From Pseudopedobacter sp044361595 (GTDB lineage: Bacteria > Bacteroidota > Bacteroidia > Sphingobacteriales > Sphingobacteriaceae), in NCBI GenBank assembly GCA_044361595.1, contig JBIKIN010000005.1:1-64000 (forward strand): DNA of 64,000 nucleotides. The letters run 5' to 3'. This document shows, in pieces, positions 23,609-32,872 of this stretch. The first letter of the stretch is position 1. Every line of letters starts with the position of its first letter. Made by a program: the position numbers and the translations under genes. The notes beneath the pieces were generated by a model. The model did no database searches. It was not told the origin of the DNA and saw only the letters and a program-made list of their open reading frames with translations.

Positions 23609-24028
23609 ATGATTTATATCACCAGAAAAGAGCATTTTAATGCCGCCCATAAATTATACCGTGAAGAATGGAGCGTAGAGAAAAATGAGGAAGTATTTGG
23701 CCGTTGTGCTAATGCCAATTGGCATGGCCATAATTACGATTTGTTTGTTACCATAAAGGGCCAAATAAATCCAGAAACAGGTTTTGTGGTTGATTTGAAA
23801 GATTTGAAAGACATTATCTTAACTCACGTGGTTGATAAATTAGATCATAGAAACTTAAATTTAGATGTAGATTTTATGAAAGGTAAAATGGCATCTACAG
23901 AGGTTTTGGCCATAGAAATTTGGAAACAATTAGAACCTCATATTATTGAAAAAAATGCACAACTACACTGCATAAAACTTTACGAAACAGCAAGCAATTT
24001 TGTAGAGTATTTTGGCGAAAACGGTTAA
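23609..24028 (+). CDS. queD: 6-pyruvoyl-tetrahydropterin / 6-carboxytetrahydropterin synthase
   Basis: A 139-residue enzyme of the PTPS/QueD family. Zinc-binding histidines are in FNAAHKL and WHGHNY; the catalytic cysteine lies in FGRCANANWHGHNY and the second catalytic pair in KLDHRNLN. The ATG at 23609 is preferred to a TTG at 23597 because family proteins start close to the first strand. It is followed by folE with one base between, so GTP is converted to dihydroneopterin triphosphate and on to the 6-carboxy or 6-pyruvoyl product. Whether the end product is queuosine or a pterin cofactor cannot be decided here. Confidence 0.9.
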   Translation: MIYITRKEHFNAAHKLYREEWSVEKNEEVFGRCANANWHGHNYDLFVTIKGQINPETGFVVDLKDLKDIILTHVVDKLDHRNLNLDVDFMKGKMASTEVLAIEIWKQLEPHIIEKNAQLHCIKLYETASNFVEYFGENG

Positions 24029-24029
24029 G

Positions 24030-24632
24030 ATGAAGAAAGGTTACCAGAAAATAGACCAATATAATGACGAAACAACACAAGAAATTGCCAGTCATTATGG
24101 TCATATATTAAAATCTTTGGGCGAAGACCCAAATCGCGAAGGCTTACTAAAAACTCCAGAACGAGTTGCTAAAGCTTTACAATACTTAACCCATGGTTAT
24201 GATTTAGATGCTACCGAAATTTTAAAATCGGCGATGTTTAAAGAAGAGTACAGCCAAATGGTGGTAGTTAAAGACATAGAGGTTTACTCGATGTGCGAGC
24301 ACCACATGCTTCCGTTTTTCGGGAAGGTTCATATTGCTTATATTCCAAATGGCCATATTGTAGGTTTAAGTAAAATCCCTAGGGTTGTTGATGTTTTTGC
24401 AAGAAGATTACAAGTACAAGAACGCCTAACTAACGAGATTTTAGACTGTATAGAACAAACCCTTAAACCAGTTGGTGTTGCTGTTGTGATGGAGTGTAAG
24501 CATATGTGCATGAGCATGAGGGGAATCCAAAAACAAAACTCGGTAACAACTACATCGGCTTTTACTGGAGAATTTGAAAACGAAAAAACCAGATCAGAGT
24601 TTTTAAGACTAATATCTACTAATTTAACTTAG
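24030..24632 (+). CDS. folE: GTP cyclohydrolase I
   Basis: A 200-residue enzyme making dihydroneopterin triphosphate from GTP, the first step to folate and to queuosine-type deazapurines. Diagnostic blocks: GLLKTPERVAKAL, YSMCEHHMLPFFGKVHIAY (zinc cysteine and histidine), VGLSKIPRVVDVFARR and the second zinc cysteine in VVMECKHMCMSMRGIQK. The ATG at 24030, one base after the queD stop, gives the usual length; an earlier in-frame start would overlap queD. Same operon as queD. Confidence 0.96.
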   Translation: MKKGYQKIDQYNDETTQEIASHYGHILKSLGEDPNREGLLKTPERVAKALQYLTHGYDLDATEILKSAMFKEEYSQMVVVKDIEVYSMCEHHMLPFFGKVHIAYIPNGHIVGLSKIPRVVDVFARRLQVQERLTNEILDCIEQTLKPVGVAVVMECKHMCMSMRGIQKQNSVTTTSAFTGEFENEKTRSEFLRLISTNLT

Positions 24633-24745
24633 CTAATTTTTTTAAATAGATTTTATGAGAAGTACTTTTAGGTTTACGCTTCGCCAAAGGTGCAATTTTA
24701 AGTACAATCATCAAATCTGTACTATTATAATATAAATTTTAATAT

Positions 24746-25627
24746 ATGAAAGCTTATTTATTTCCCGGACAAGGCGCACAGTTTATTGGAATGGGTAAAG
24801 ACTTATACGATAACTCGGCTTTAGCCAAAGAATTGTTTGAAAAAGCAAATCAAATACTTGGGTTTAATATAACCGAAATAATGTTTAACGGTACCGAGGA
24901 GCAATTAAAGGAAACTAAAGTAACTCAACCTGCAATATTTCTACATTCTGTAATTTTAGCAAAGGTTTTGGGAGATGATTTTAAGCCAGATATGGCCGCT
25001 GGACATTCTTTAGGGGAGTTTTCTGCACTTACAGCTGCAGGTGCCTTAACTTTTGAAGATGGCTTAACTCTAGTTGCAAAAAGAGCAAATGCCATGCAAA
25101 AGGCATGCGAATTAGAACCTTCTACCATGGCTGCTGTTTTAGGATTAGATGATGCGGTTGTAGAAGATATTTGTAAAAGTGTTACCGAAGTAGTTGTGCC
25201 TGCAAACTATAACTGCCCAGGGCAATTAGTAATATCTGGAAGTATTGCGGGTGTTGATAAAGCATGCGAATTATTATTAGCCGCCGGGGCAAAACGAGCT
25301 ATTAAATTAAATGTAGGTGGTGCATTTCACTCGCCTTTAATGGAAGTGGCAAGAGTAGAGTTAAAAGCAGCTATTTTAGCAACAGAAATTAAGGAACCTA
25401 TTTGTCCTATTTATCAGAACATTGATGCCATGCCTTACCAAGATGTAGCCAGTATAAAGCAGAATTTAATTGCACAACTTACAGGCTCTGTTAAATGGAC
25501 ACAAACATCTATTAAGATGCTAGAAGACGGAGCTACTGAATTTATAGAAGTAGGGCCGGGGAGTGTGCTACAAGGCTTAGTTAAGAAGGTTAACAGACAG
25601 GCCGACACTAAAAGCGCTACAATTTAA
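24746..25627 (+). CDS. fabD: Malonyl-CoA:acyl carrier protein transacylase
   Basis: A 293-residue cytoplasmic enzyme loading malonyl groups onto ACP for fatty-acid synthesis. Seen directly: FPGQGAQFIGMG at the N-terminus, nucleophile S88 in AAGHSLGEFSAL, catalytic histidine in VGGAFHSPLM, and the terminal EVGPGSVLQGLVKKV. The other fatty-acid genes in the window (acpP, fabF) are 34 kb away. It ends at its own intrinsic terminator and so appears to be a single-gene unit. Confidence 0.96.
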   Translation: MKAYLFPGQGAQFIGMGKDLYDNSALAKELFEKANQILGFNITEIMFNGTEEQLKETKVTQPAIFLHSVILAKVLGDDFKPDMAAGHSLGEFSALTAAGALTFEDGLTLVAKRANAMQKACELEPSTMAAVLGLDDAVVEDICKSVTEVVVPANYNCPGQLVISGSIAGVDKACELLLAAGAKRAIKLNVGGAFHSPLMEVARVELKAAILATEIKEPICPIYQNIDAMPYQDVASIKQNLIAQLTGSVKWTQTSIKMLEDGATEFIEVGPGSVLQGLVKKVNRQADTKSATI

Positions 25628-25631
25628 TTAA

Positions 25632-25656
25632 GCAGGGTTTATCCCTGTTTTTTTTT
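25632..25656 (+). terminator. Intrinsic terminator after fabD
   Basis: CAGGG (25633-25637) and CCCTG (25643-25647) form a short GC stem with a 5-nt loop, followed by nine T. It separates fabD from the histidine kinase gene. Confidence 0.8.
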
Positions 25657-25713
25657 GGTAAAATTTTTGCTGTCTTTTTTTAATAATTAACTAGCAAGTA
25701 ACAAATATTAATA

Positions 25714-28700
25714 TTGAATACTAATTCTAAAATTCGTGGGTTACTTTTATTAGTAACTATAAGTTTGTTTGCTACCGCATTAACGGCTAGATGGTCTACC
25801 ACTAATTTAGTTAATTTATTTAGTCTAACAGAAAACGCTCAAGAATTACTTCATCAAAAAGAAACCTTTGTTTATGATTATTTATCAGAATCAGAAAATG
25901 TAGAGAATCTTCAAAAGCTAGAAAGCAATGCTAACCTAGCCTTAACTACCATTAATCTATTTACTAATAAAAATGTTTTTTTTCAAACCTATAAGAAAAA
26001 ACAACTGGTTTTTTGGTCTGATTCTTTTGTAAGTTTTGATAAATTAAATGATTTAAAAGAAGGAAGCACCTTTGTTAACCAAGGCAATACTTATTTTGAA
26101 ATTATAAAAAGGAGTTATGGCGACTTTACAATCGCTTTTTTTATTCCAATTTATTTTAATCAACCGGTTAATGGGGTAAAAAATAAAATTGCGAATGAGG
26201 CTATTATTAACACTCAGCTTTTAAAAATAGCTTCTATTTTTGACACTAATGTTGCAGATATTAGCAATGTAGAGGGTAAGTTTTTATTCTCTGTTAAGAT
26301 GAATTTAGAGTCGGCGCCTTTAACCAATTCTAACTTAGAAATATTAATGTGGATTATTGGCTTTATTACCTTAATTATTTGGGTTAACAGTTGTTTAATA
26401 CATATTGCTTCTAAAGGATATCCCATTGTGGCGTCCCTAATTTTAATAGTGTTTTTTATTGTTCTAAGGGGGCTTAGCCTTTATTTTAAATCTCCACTCC
26501 CAATTTACAACTTAGGGGTGTTTAATCAGAAAATTTATTATTTAAGTGCTATTTTTCCATCAATTGCCGATGTTTTTCTAAATGTTTTTACAGTCCTTTG
26601 GATTATAGTTTTTATTAACTCATATAAAGAAAAAGCAATAAAATCTATCCAAAATATATGGATAAGCTATTTGATATTAGCGGTTTCTATGCTAACATTT
26701 ATATTAGCGTCAAACGTATTTGTAGACATTTTTAAGAGTCTAATTTTCAATTCAAACATCAATTTTAATGTATCTAACTTAGTTAACTTAAATTGGTTAA
26801 GTGTTTTAGGTATTACCATTATAATGATGGGTTATTTAGCATATTATCTGCTTTTGGAATTCTTGTTTTACTTAACGTTTGAGACTAAAGTTAGTGTAAA
26901 TAAAAAGATTATTATTTTTGGTGTTCCTTATGCATTATATCTTTTATACCTAATATTTAGCTCTAGTTTTACAATTTACCCTTTATTAGTTTTTGTTATA
27001 ATCACTCTTATAACCCAAACAATCTATTTTAAAAAGACTAAATTATCATTTCCATTCTTAGTGATTATTACGTTTTTGTTGGCGACTATTTGCTCTTTAA
27101 AATTAAGCAACTATAGAAAAACCAAAGAGTTTGAGGTTAGGAAATCATTAATTCAAGAACTAGTAAAGCAGTTAGAATCTGATAAAATCACAGATTTAGT
27201 AAAGGCAGACAGTCTAATCAATAAAGATATTTATACAACAAAGGCTTTGCTAGACGTGGTATCGGGAAAAGTAGATATTCAAGCGTATTTAGACCAAAAA
27301 TATTTTAAAAATTTTAAAATCAAATATGCTATATACGATACCAAAGATTCTCTGGTAAAAAGTAATTATACCAGTGTTCGCAGTTTAAATTATTATCAAA
27401 ATTTTATAACGGAAAATGGGTTTAAGCTTACTCAATTTTTCTATAAAACAAGTGATAACTTTAATCAAGAAAACTACCATGCTATTATAAAATTAGATGA
27501 TAACCAACAAATTATTGGCAGTTTATATATTTACTTAAATAGTTTACAACCTTATAATGCAATTGATAATTTGTCTTATGTGGAGTTTAATAAATCAGAA
27601 AAAGAAATTTTTACTGATTACTCTTATGCTATATACCGCAATAAAAAATTATTGAAACAAAGCGGATCTTTTAATTATAAATATGAAAATAAGGATTTTA
27701 TAATTGATGGTAATCAACTACAAAACATAAAACTAGGCGATTTTGAACACCTTGTTTTTAGCCCAAACTTTAACAACACTATTGTTATTTCTTACCAAAC
27801 ACCCACTTTTTGGCGAGAATTAGCTGCACTATCTTTCTTCTTTGTTATATTTCTAATTACAGCTATTATAGTTTACTCTTACAGATGGGTGTTTTCTACA
27901 ATCTATATTTCTAGTATTAATTTTAAAAATATTCAAAAGAAATTATTGGCATTTAACAATAGAATCTTGTATAAAACAAGAATTCAAATTGCCTTAGTGT
28001 TAGCCGTAGTTACTTCATTATTAATTATCGGAATTATTACTTTTTCTTACATATCTATACAATACAAAGACCAGCAAAATGAATTTTTAGGCAATAGAAT
28101 AAAAATTATCACCGAATCATTTGAAGAAAATTTGGCTGGTGTAAATAAGGCTAAAAACTTAGATAATAGCAGTTTGTCTTTTCAAGATTTTTCTAAACTT
28201 TATAGTGCCGATATTAATTTGTTTAACCTACAAGGGAAATTAATATCTACAACAAAAAGTAATTTGTTTGAAGATGGTTTGTTAGCACCTAGAATGAATC
28301 CTATCGCTTTTATCAAATTAAATATTGATAAAAATTCTGAATTTATTCACGAAGAGGAACTGGGTTCGTTAACATATACTTCGGCATATATGCCTATAAA
28401 AAGCGTAGATAATAACGTTTTAGGTTATTTACAAGTTCCCTACTTCTCTAATTTTAAAGATTATAATCAGAAAATTGGTAGTTTTTTAAATTTATTAATC
28501 AATATCTATGTTTTGGTATTTGTTGCTGTTGGCTTTTTTGCTTTTGTGGTAGCTAATCAAATTACTGGTCCTTTAAGCATCATTCAAGAAAGTATAGCTA
28601 TAACTATGATAGGTAGAAAAAACAAACCTATAGAATGGAAAAGAAGCGATGAAATTGGCACACTTATTTTAGAATACAACAATATGATTGCCAAGCTTGA

Positions 28701-29400
28701 AGATAATGCTAATAAATTAGCGCAATCTGAAAGGGAAACCGCATGGCGAGAAATGGCAAAACAAGTTGCTCATGAAATTAAAAACCCTTTAACACCTTTG
28801 CGTTTAGGCATTCAGATGCTAGATAGATCTTGGCGTGATAAAGACCCTAAGTTTGATGATAAATTCTCAAATTTTAGTAAATCTTTTATAGAACAAATAG
28901 ATAGCCTTAGCAGAATTGCATCTGAGTTTTCAAATTTCGCAAAAATGCCTCAGCTTAAATTAGAGAAAATAGATGTAGTTGGTGTACTAAAAAAAGCGGT
29001 TGATGTGTACAGTCAAATGGATAATATCCAAATAAATTATGAGGAAGAGTCTAATAGAAACTTTATTATTAATGCCGATAAAGATCAGTTATTACGTTCT
29101 TTTAATAATGTTTTAAAAAACGCTATAGAAGCTATCCCTCAAAATAGGCAAGGTGTTATTAATATAAATTGCACACTGGTAAACCATAATGTACAAATTA
29201 TCGTTTCAGATAATGGAAGCGGTATACCATTAAATCTTAGAGAAAATATTTTCGTTCCTAATTTTACTACAAAAAGCTCGGGGACGGGTTTGGGGCTAGC
29301 CTTTGTTAAGCAAGCCATAGAGAATATGAAAGGAAATATTTATTTTACCACAGAAATTGATGTAGGAACAAGGTTCTACATTACGCTTCCACTGGTTTAA
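25714..29400 (+). CDS. Large multi-pass sensor histidine kinase, NtrY-like
   Basis: A 1228-residue protein. About ten hydrophobic segments lie in the first 780 residues, with a large soluble loop (about 470-690). After a helix near 760-785 comes a second sensor loop, a last membrane helix near 925-950 and a HAMP region. The kinase core has H1020 in the H-box (KQVAHEIKNPLTPLRLGIQML), then the N-box NNVLKNAIEAIP, VSDNGSGIP, and the G2 box SSGTGLGLAFVKQ, all intact. The KNPLTP form of the H-box is NtrY-like. The start is TTG at 25714. No response regulator is adjacent. The next gene starts 4 bp after the stop. Confidence 0.92.
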   Translation: MNTNSKIRGLLLLVTISLFATALTARWSTTNLVNLFSLTENAQELLHQKETFVYDYLSESENVENLQKLESNANLALTTINLFTNKNVFFQTYKKKQLVFWSDSFVSFDKLNDLKEGSTFVNQGNTYFEIIKRSYGDFTIAFFIPIYFNQPVNGVKNKIANEAIINTQLLKIASIFDTNVADISNVEGKFLFSVKMNLESAPLTNSNLEILMWIIGFITLIIWVNSCLIHIASKGYPIVASLILIVFFIVLRGLSLYFKSPLPIYNLGVFNQKIYYLSAIFPSIADVFLNVFTVLWIIVFINSYKEKAIKSIQNIWISYLILAVSMLTFILASNVFVDIFKSLIFNSNINFNVSNLVNLNWLSVLGITIIMMGYLAYYLLLEFLFYLTFETKVSVNKKIIIFGVPYALYLLYLIFSSSFTIYPLLVFVIITLITQTIYFKKTKLSFPFLVIITFLLATICSLKLSNYRKTKEFEVRKSLIQELVKQLESDKITDLVKADSLINKDIYTTKALLDVVSGKVDIQAYLDQKYFKNFKIKYAIYDTKDSLVKSNYTSVRSLNYYQNFITENGFKLTQFFYKTSDNFNQENYHAIIKLDDNQQIIGSLYIYLNSLQPYNAIDNLSYVEFNKSEKEIFTDYSYAIYRNKKLLKQSGSFNYKYENKDFIIDGNQLQNIKLGDFEHLVFSPNFNNTIVISYQTPTFWRELAALSFFFVIFLITAIIVYSYRWVFSTIYISSINFKNIQKKLLAFNNRILYKTRIQIALVLAVVTSLLIIGIITFSYISIQYKDQQNEFLGNRIKIITESFEENLAGVNKAKNLDNSSLSFQDFSKLYSADINLFNLQGKLISTTKSNLFEDGLLAPRMNPIAFIKLNIDKNSEFIHEEELGSLTYTSAYMPIKSVDNNVLGYLQVPYFSNFKDYNQKIGSFLNLLINIYVLVFVAVGFFAFVVANQITGPLSIIQESIAITMIGRKNKPIEWKRSDEIGTLILEYNNMIAKLEDNANKLAQSERETAWREMAKQVAHEIKNPLTPLRLGIQMLDRSWRDKDPKFDDKFSNFSKSFIEQIDSLSRIASEFSNFAKMPQLKLEKIDVVGVLKKAVDVYSQMDNIQINYEEESNRNFIINADKDQLLRSFNNVLKNAIEAIPQNRQGVININCTLVNHNVQIIVSDNGSGIPLNLRENIFVPNFTTKSSGTGLGLAFVKQAIENMKGNIYFTTEIDVGTRFYITLPLV

Positions 29401-29403
29401 TAA

Positions 29404-32400
29404 ATGATAAAGAAAAGCATATTTGGTTTTGTTCTATTGCTAAGTACAGCCTCATTGTGTGCACAAACAAATTTATTTACCAACTTTAAAAAAATACCTG
29501 TTCAAGACTCTATTTATTTAGATACCTTAAGTATTAATCCAGCCTCTTTCAAAATATTTAATGGTGTTACGCCAATTAGTAATTTAAACTATTCCATAAA
29601 TTTTGCTAGTACTCTATTAACTTGGAAAGTTAAGCCAAAACAAGACTCTGTTTTGGTACAGTATAAAACCCTCCCTATTTTACTATCTAGAAAAATTTAC
29701 AATAAAGACCCTAAAATTATTGAGGAAGTAATTATTGGTAAAAACCCCTTTATTTATATCGCTAAAGCGAACGACAACTCTATTTTTGATTTTGAAGGAT
29801 TTAATAAAAGCGGAAGTATTTCTAGAGGCATCAGTTTTGGAAATAACCAAAACTTAGGCGTAAATTCTAATTTAGTATTACAATTATCAGGCAAACTAAA
29901 TAACGAAATAGAAATATTAGCCGCTATTTCTGATGAAAATATACCTATACAACCCGATGGAAATACGCAACAATTAAACGATTTTGACAAAGTTTTTATT
30001 CAGCTCAAGCGAAAAGAAAGTACCTTAATTGCTGGCGATTACGAACTTCGTCGTCCCGATAGTTATTTTACCAATTATTTTAAACGTACCCAGGGTGTTT
30101 TAATAAACAATAAGGTTAATCTTAAAAACAAACAATTTTTAGAAACTACTTTTTCTGCTGCGGTAGCCAAGGGTCGGTCGGCAAGAAACTTATTCGATGG
30201 TTTAGAGGGTAACCAAGGACCTTATCGTTTAAGAGGAAATAACGGCGAGCAATTTATTATTGTTATTTCTGGTACCGAGCGAGTTTTTATTGATGGATTC
30301 CCTTTATTAAGAGGGCAAGACAACGATTATATTATGGACTATAACTCGGCCGAGATTACTTTTACCTCTAAAAGATTAATCACTAGAAACACCAGAATTG
30401 TAGTAGAATTTGAATACTCTGATAGAATATATGCCCGTAGTTTATATAACCTCAATCAAAATTATCAATCAGAAAAACTAAAAATAGGCTTCAATTATTA
30501 CTCAGAACAAGACAATCAAAACAAGCCCTTGCTGCAAAACTTAAGCGATAACCAAAAAAGCTTTTTGGCCGGTTTGGGTAACCAAATAAACCAAGCGGTT
30601 TTTCCAAACGTAGATAGCATAGCTTTTAACCCCAACGAGATTTTGTATAAACGTATAGATACCTTAGGCTTTAACAACATTTACGTGTATAGTATCAATC
30701 CTAATTTGGCAAAATATAGGGTAGGTTTTACTTTTGGCGGTCCAAATACTGGCAATTACACAATTAGTAATACTTCCGAAGCAAATGGCCGTGTTTATGT
30801 TTTTATACCGCCAATAAATGGGGTACCTCAAGGAGATTATTCGCCTGTTACTTTACTTATCACACCTAAACAGCAACAATTAGTGACATTAAATGCAAAT
30901 TATAAAGTGGGTAAAAAAAGTAACGCTTTCGCTGAGCTTGCTTATGCCAATAACGATTTAAACCTATTTTCCGAAATACAAAATCAGCAAAATAAAGGCC
31001 TTGCCTACAAACTTATTTTTGATGATTTACGCACCTTAAACGGTAATGACAGCAGCGGGTTAAAATTGGCTTCTAAGTTTAGTTTAGAGTATGTAAATAA
31101 ACAATTTAAGCCTTTAGAAAGGTACCGGCCTGTAGAGTTTGATAGAGATTTTAATTTTAGAGGTGTTAATTTGGCTGTTGCCGATGAATATTGGAGTAGC
31201 TTAAACCTTAAACTTTTTAAAAACGAAAGTAAGCAAGTAAATTATAGCTTAAGCAATTTAAATAGAGGAAGTACTTATAACGCTTTACAGCAAAGTTTAA
31301 GTACCAATTATCAGTTTAAGAATTATAAATTTACTTATGTTGCTAGTTTGTTAAACGCCAATTCTCTGTTAGATGATGCGGTTTTTTACAAAAATACAGC
31401 ACAACTTAACAGAGCATTTAAGAACATACAGGCCGGTTTAGTTTTTAGACAAGAAGACAACCAAACTATCAATAAAAGCACCCAATTAATGGCCTTGCAA
31501 TCTTTTGCTTTTAGAGAGTACGAGGCCTATCTAAAATCATCTGACACAGCTAAAACTGGCTTTATTTTGCTATATAACCAAAGATTTGATGAGTTGCCAA
31601 ATCAAGAAAGGTTAAGGGTGTTCTCTAAAGCAAATACCATTACAACGGGTCTAATTTTAAGTAAAAAAGCAAACTCTAATTTAAATATAAATGCTTCTTA
31701 CCGTACAATAGATTATTTAAATACCGATACTTTAAATAACGATGAGCAAACACTTTTAGGCCGTGTAGAATACAATTTTAATAGCTTAAAAGGGTTTCTT
31801 AATCTACAATCTTTTTATGAATTAGGCACTGGTCAGGAGCCCAAAAGAGAGTTTCTATACATAGAAGTTGCAGCTCCACAAGGTTTGTACGCTTGGATAG
31901 ATTATAACAATAATGGCGTTAGAGAATTAAATGAATTTGAAATTGCAAAGTATCCAGACCAAGCAAAATACTTAAAAATATTTAGGCCTAATAACGAGTT
32001 TGTAAAATCTAATTTTACTAATATCAATCAAACGCTAACAATTAATCCTGCTCGCTTATTTCGCGAGACCAAAAATAAGGGCTTATTATTTCTGGGTAAA
32101 TTCTCTAATATTACCTCGTTAAGAATTAATAAAAAAGCACTAGCTGGACAAGGCATTATTTTTAACCCTTATGAGACAAGCATCAGTGAAAGCGATTTAA
32201 TATCTTTAAACTCATTTGTAAGAAATACTTTATTTTTTAATAGGTCAAACCCTGTTTTTGGCTTTGATATTAGTGTACAAAAAACGGGCAGTAAGTTATT
32301 ATTAACCAATGGTTTTGATAGTAGAAATAATCAAGAACAGAGTTTAAGAATAAGATGGAATTTTATTAAAAAAAGCAACTTTAATATTAGTCTTATTAGT

Positions 32401-32853
32401 GGCGAAAAAGATTTTAGTTCTCAGCTATTTACCCAAAGAAACTATATTATTAATTATTATGAGTTACAACCCGAGTTTGGTTATCAGTTTAATACCGATT
32501 TTAAAACCTCAGTTTTATTAAGTTTAAAGCAGCAAAATAATTCTTCGGTTTTTGGTGGCGAAAAAACTACTAACGCCAAATTCGGATCAGAAATAAGGTA
32601 TAATATTTTAAAGAAAGGAACTTTATCAGCTCAGTTTAATTTTATCAATAACAGTTTTGCTGGGCAAAATAACACGGCGGTTTCTTATGAATTGTTGGAT
32701 GGTTTGCAACCAGGTAAAAACACAACATGGAATGCTGGTTTCCAAAGAACAATTGCAAATGGTATACAGTTAAATTTTACCTATGAGGGAAGAAAATCTA
32801 ACCAAGTAAGCACAATACATACCGGTGGTTTACAGGTTAGGGCTTATTTTTAA
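29404..32853 (+). CDS. Large outer-membrane-associated protein of unknown function
   Basis: An 1149-residue protein with a signal peptide (MIKKSIFGFVLLLSTASLCAQ). Residues 250-340 contain a conserved-looking block (YRLRGNNGEQFIIVISGTE, then VFIDGFPLLRGQDNDYIMDYNSAE) that I associate with uncharacterised Bacteroidota envelope proteins. The remaining 750 residues alternate polar and hydrophobic positions like a beta-barrel and end in a terminal phenylalanine (QVRAYF), the usual outer-membrane insertion signal. There is no TonB plug domain and no lipobox. Its start 4 bp after the histidine kinase implies cotranscription. Function unknown. Confidence 0.75.
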   Translation: MIKKSIFGFVLLLSTASLCAQTNLFTNFKKIPVQDSIYLDTLSINPASFKIFNGVTPISNLNYSINFASTLLTWKVKPKQDSVLVQYKTLPILLSRKIYNKDPKIIEEVIIGKNPFIYIAKANDNSIFDFEGFNKSGSISRGISFGNNQNLGVNSNLVLQLSGKLNNEIEILAAISDENIPIQPDGNTQQLNDFDKVFIQLKRKESTLIAGDYELRRPDSYFTNYFKRTQGVLINNKVNLKNKQFLETTFSAAVAKGRSARNLFDGLEGNQGPYRLRGNNGEQFIIVISGTERVFIDGFPLLRGQDNDYIMDYNSAEITFTSKRLITRNTRIVVEFEYSDRIYARSLYNLNQNYQSEKLKIGFNYYSEQDNQNKPLLQNLSDNQKSFLAGLGNQINQAVFPNVDSIAFNPNEILYKRIDTLGFNNIYVYSINPNLAKYRVGFTFGGPNTGNYTISNTSEANGRVYVFIPPINGVPQGDYSPVTLLITPKQQQLVTLNANYKVGKKSNAFAELAYANNDLNLFSEIQNQQNKGLAYKLIFDDLRTLNGNDSSGLKLASKFSLEYVNKQFKPLERYRPVEFDRDFNFRGVNLAVADEYWSSLNLKLFKNESKQVNYSLSNLNRGSTYNALQQSLSTNYQFKNYKFTYVASLLNANSLLDDAVFYKNTAQLNRAFKNIQAGLVFRQEDNQTINKSTQLMALQSFAFREYEAYLKSSDTAKTGFILLYNQRFDELPNQERLRVFSKANTITTGLILSKKANSNLNINASYRTIDYLNTDTLNNDEQTLLGRVEYNFNSLKGFLNLQSFYELGTGQEPKREFLYIEVAAPQGLYAWIDYNNNGVRELNEFEIAKYPDQAKYLKIFRPNNEFVKSNFTNINQTLTINPARLFRETKNKGLLFLGKFSNITSLRINKKALAGQGIIFNPYETSISESDLISLNSFVRNTLFFNRSNPVFGFDISVQKTGSKLLLTNGFDSRNNQEQSLRIRWNFIKKSNFNISLISGEKDFSSQLFTQRNYIINYYELQPEFGYQFNTDFKTSVLLSLKQQNNSSVFGGEKTTNAKFGSEIRYNILKKGTLSAQFNFINNSFAGQNNTAVSYELLDGLQPGKNTTWNAGFQRTIANGIQLNFTYEGRKSNQVSTIHTGGLQVRAYF

Positions 32854-32872
32854 TTTTTAAAAACCTTTGTAG

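Noticed and set aside
25714..29400. Hybrid two-component protein with receiver domain
   Set aside because: The sequence ends directly after the ATPase domain; no receiver aspartate or phosphotransfer domain is present.
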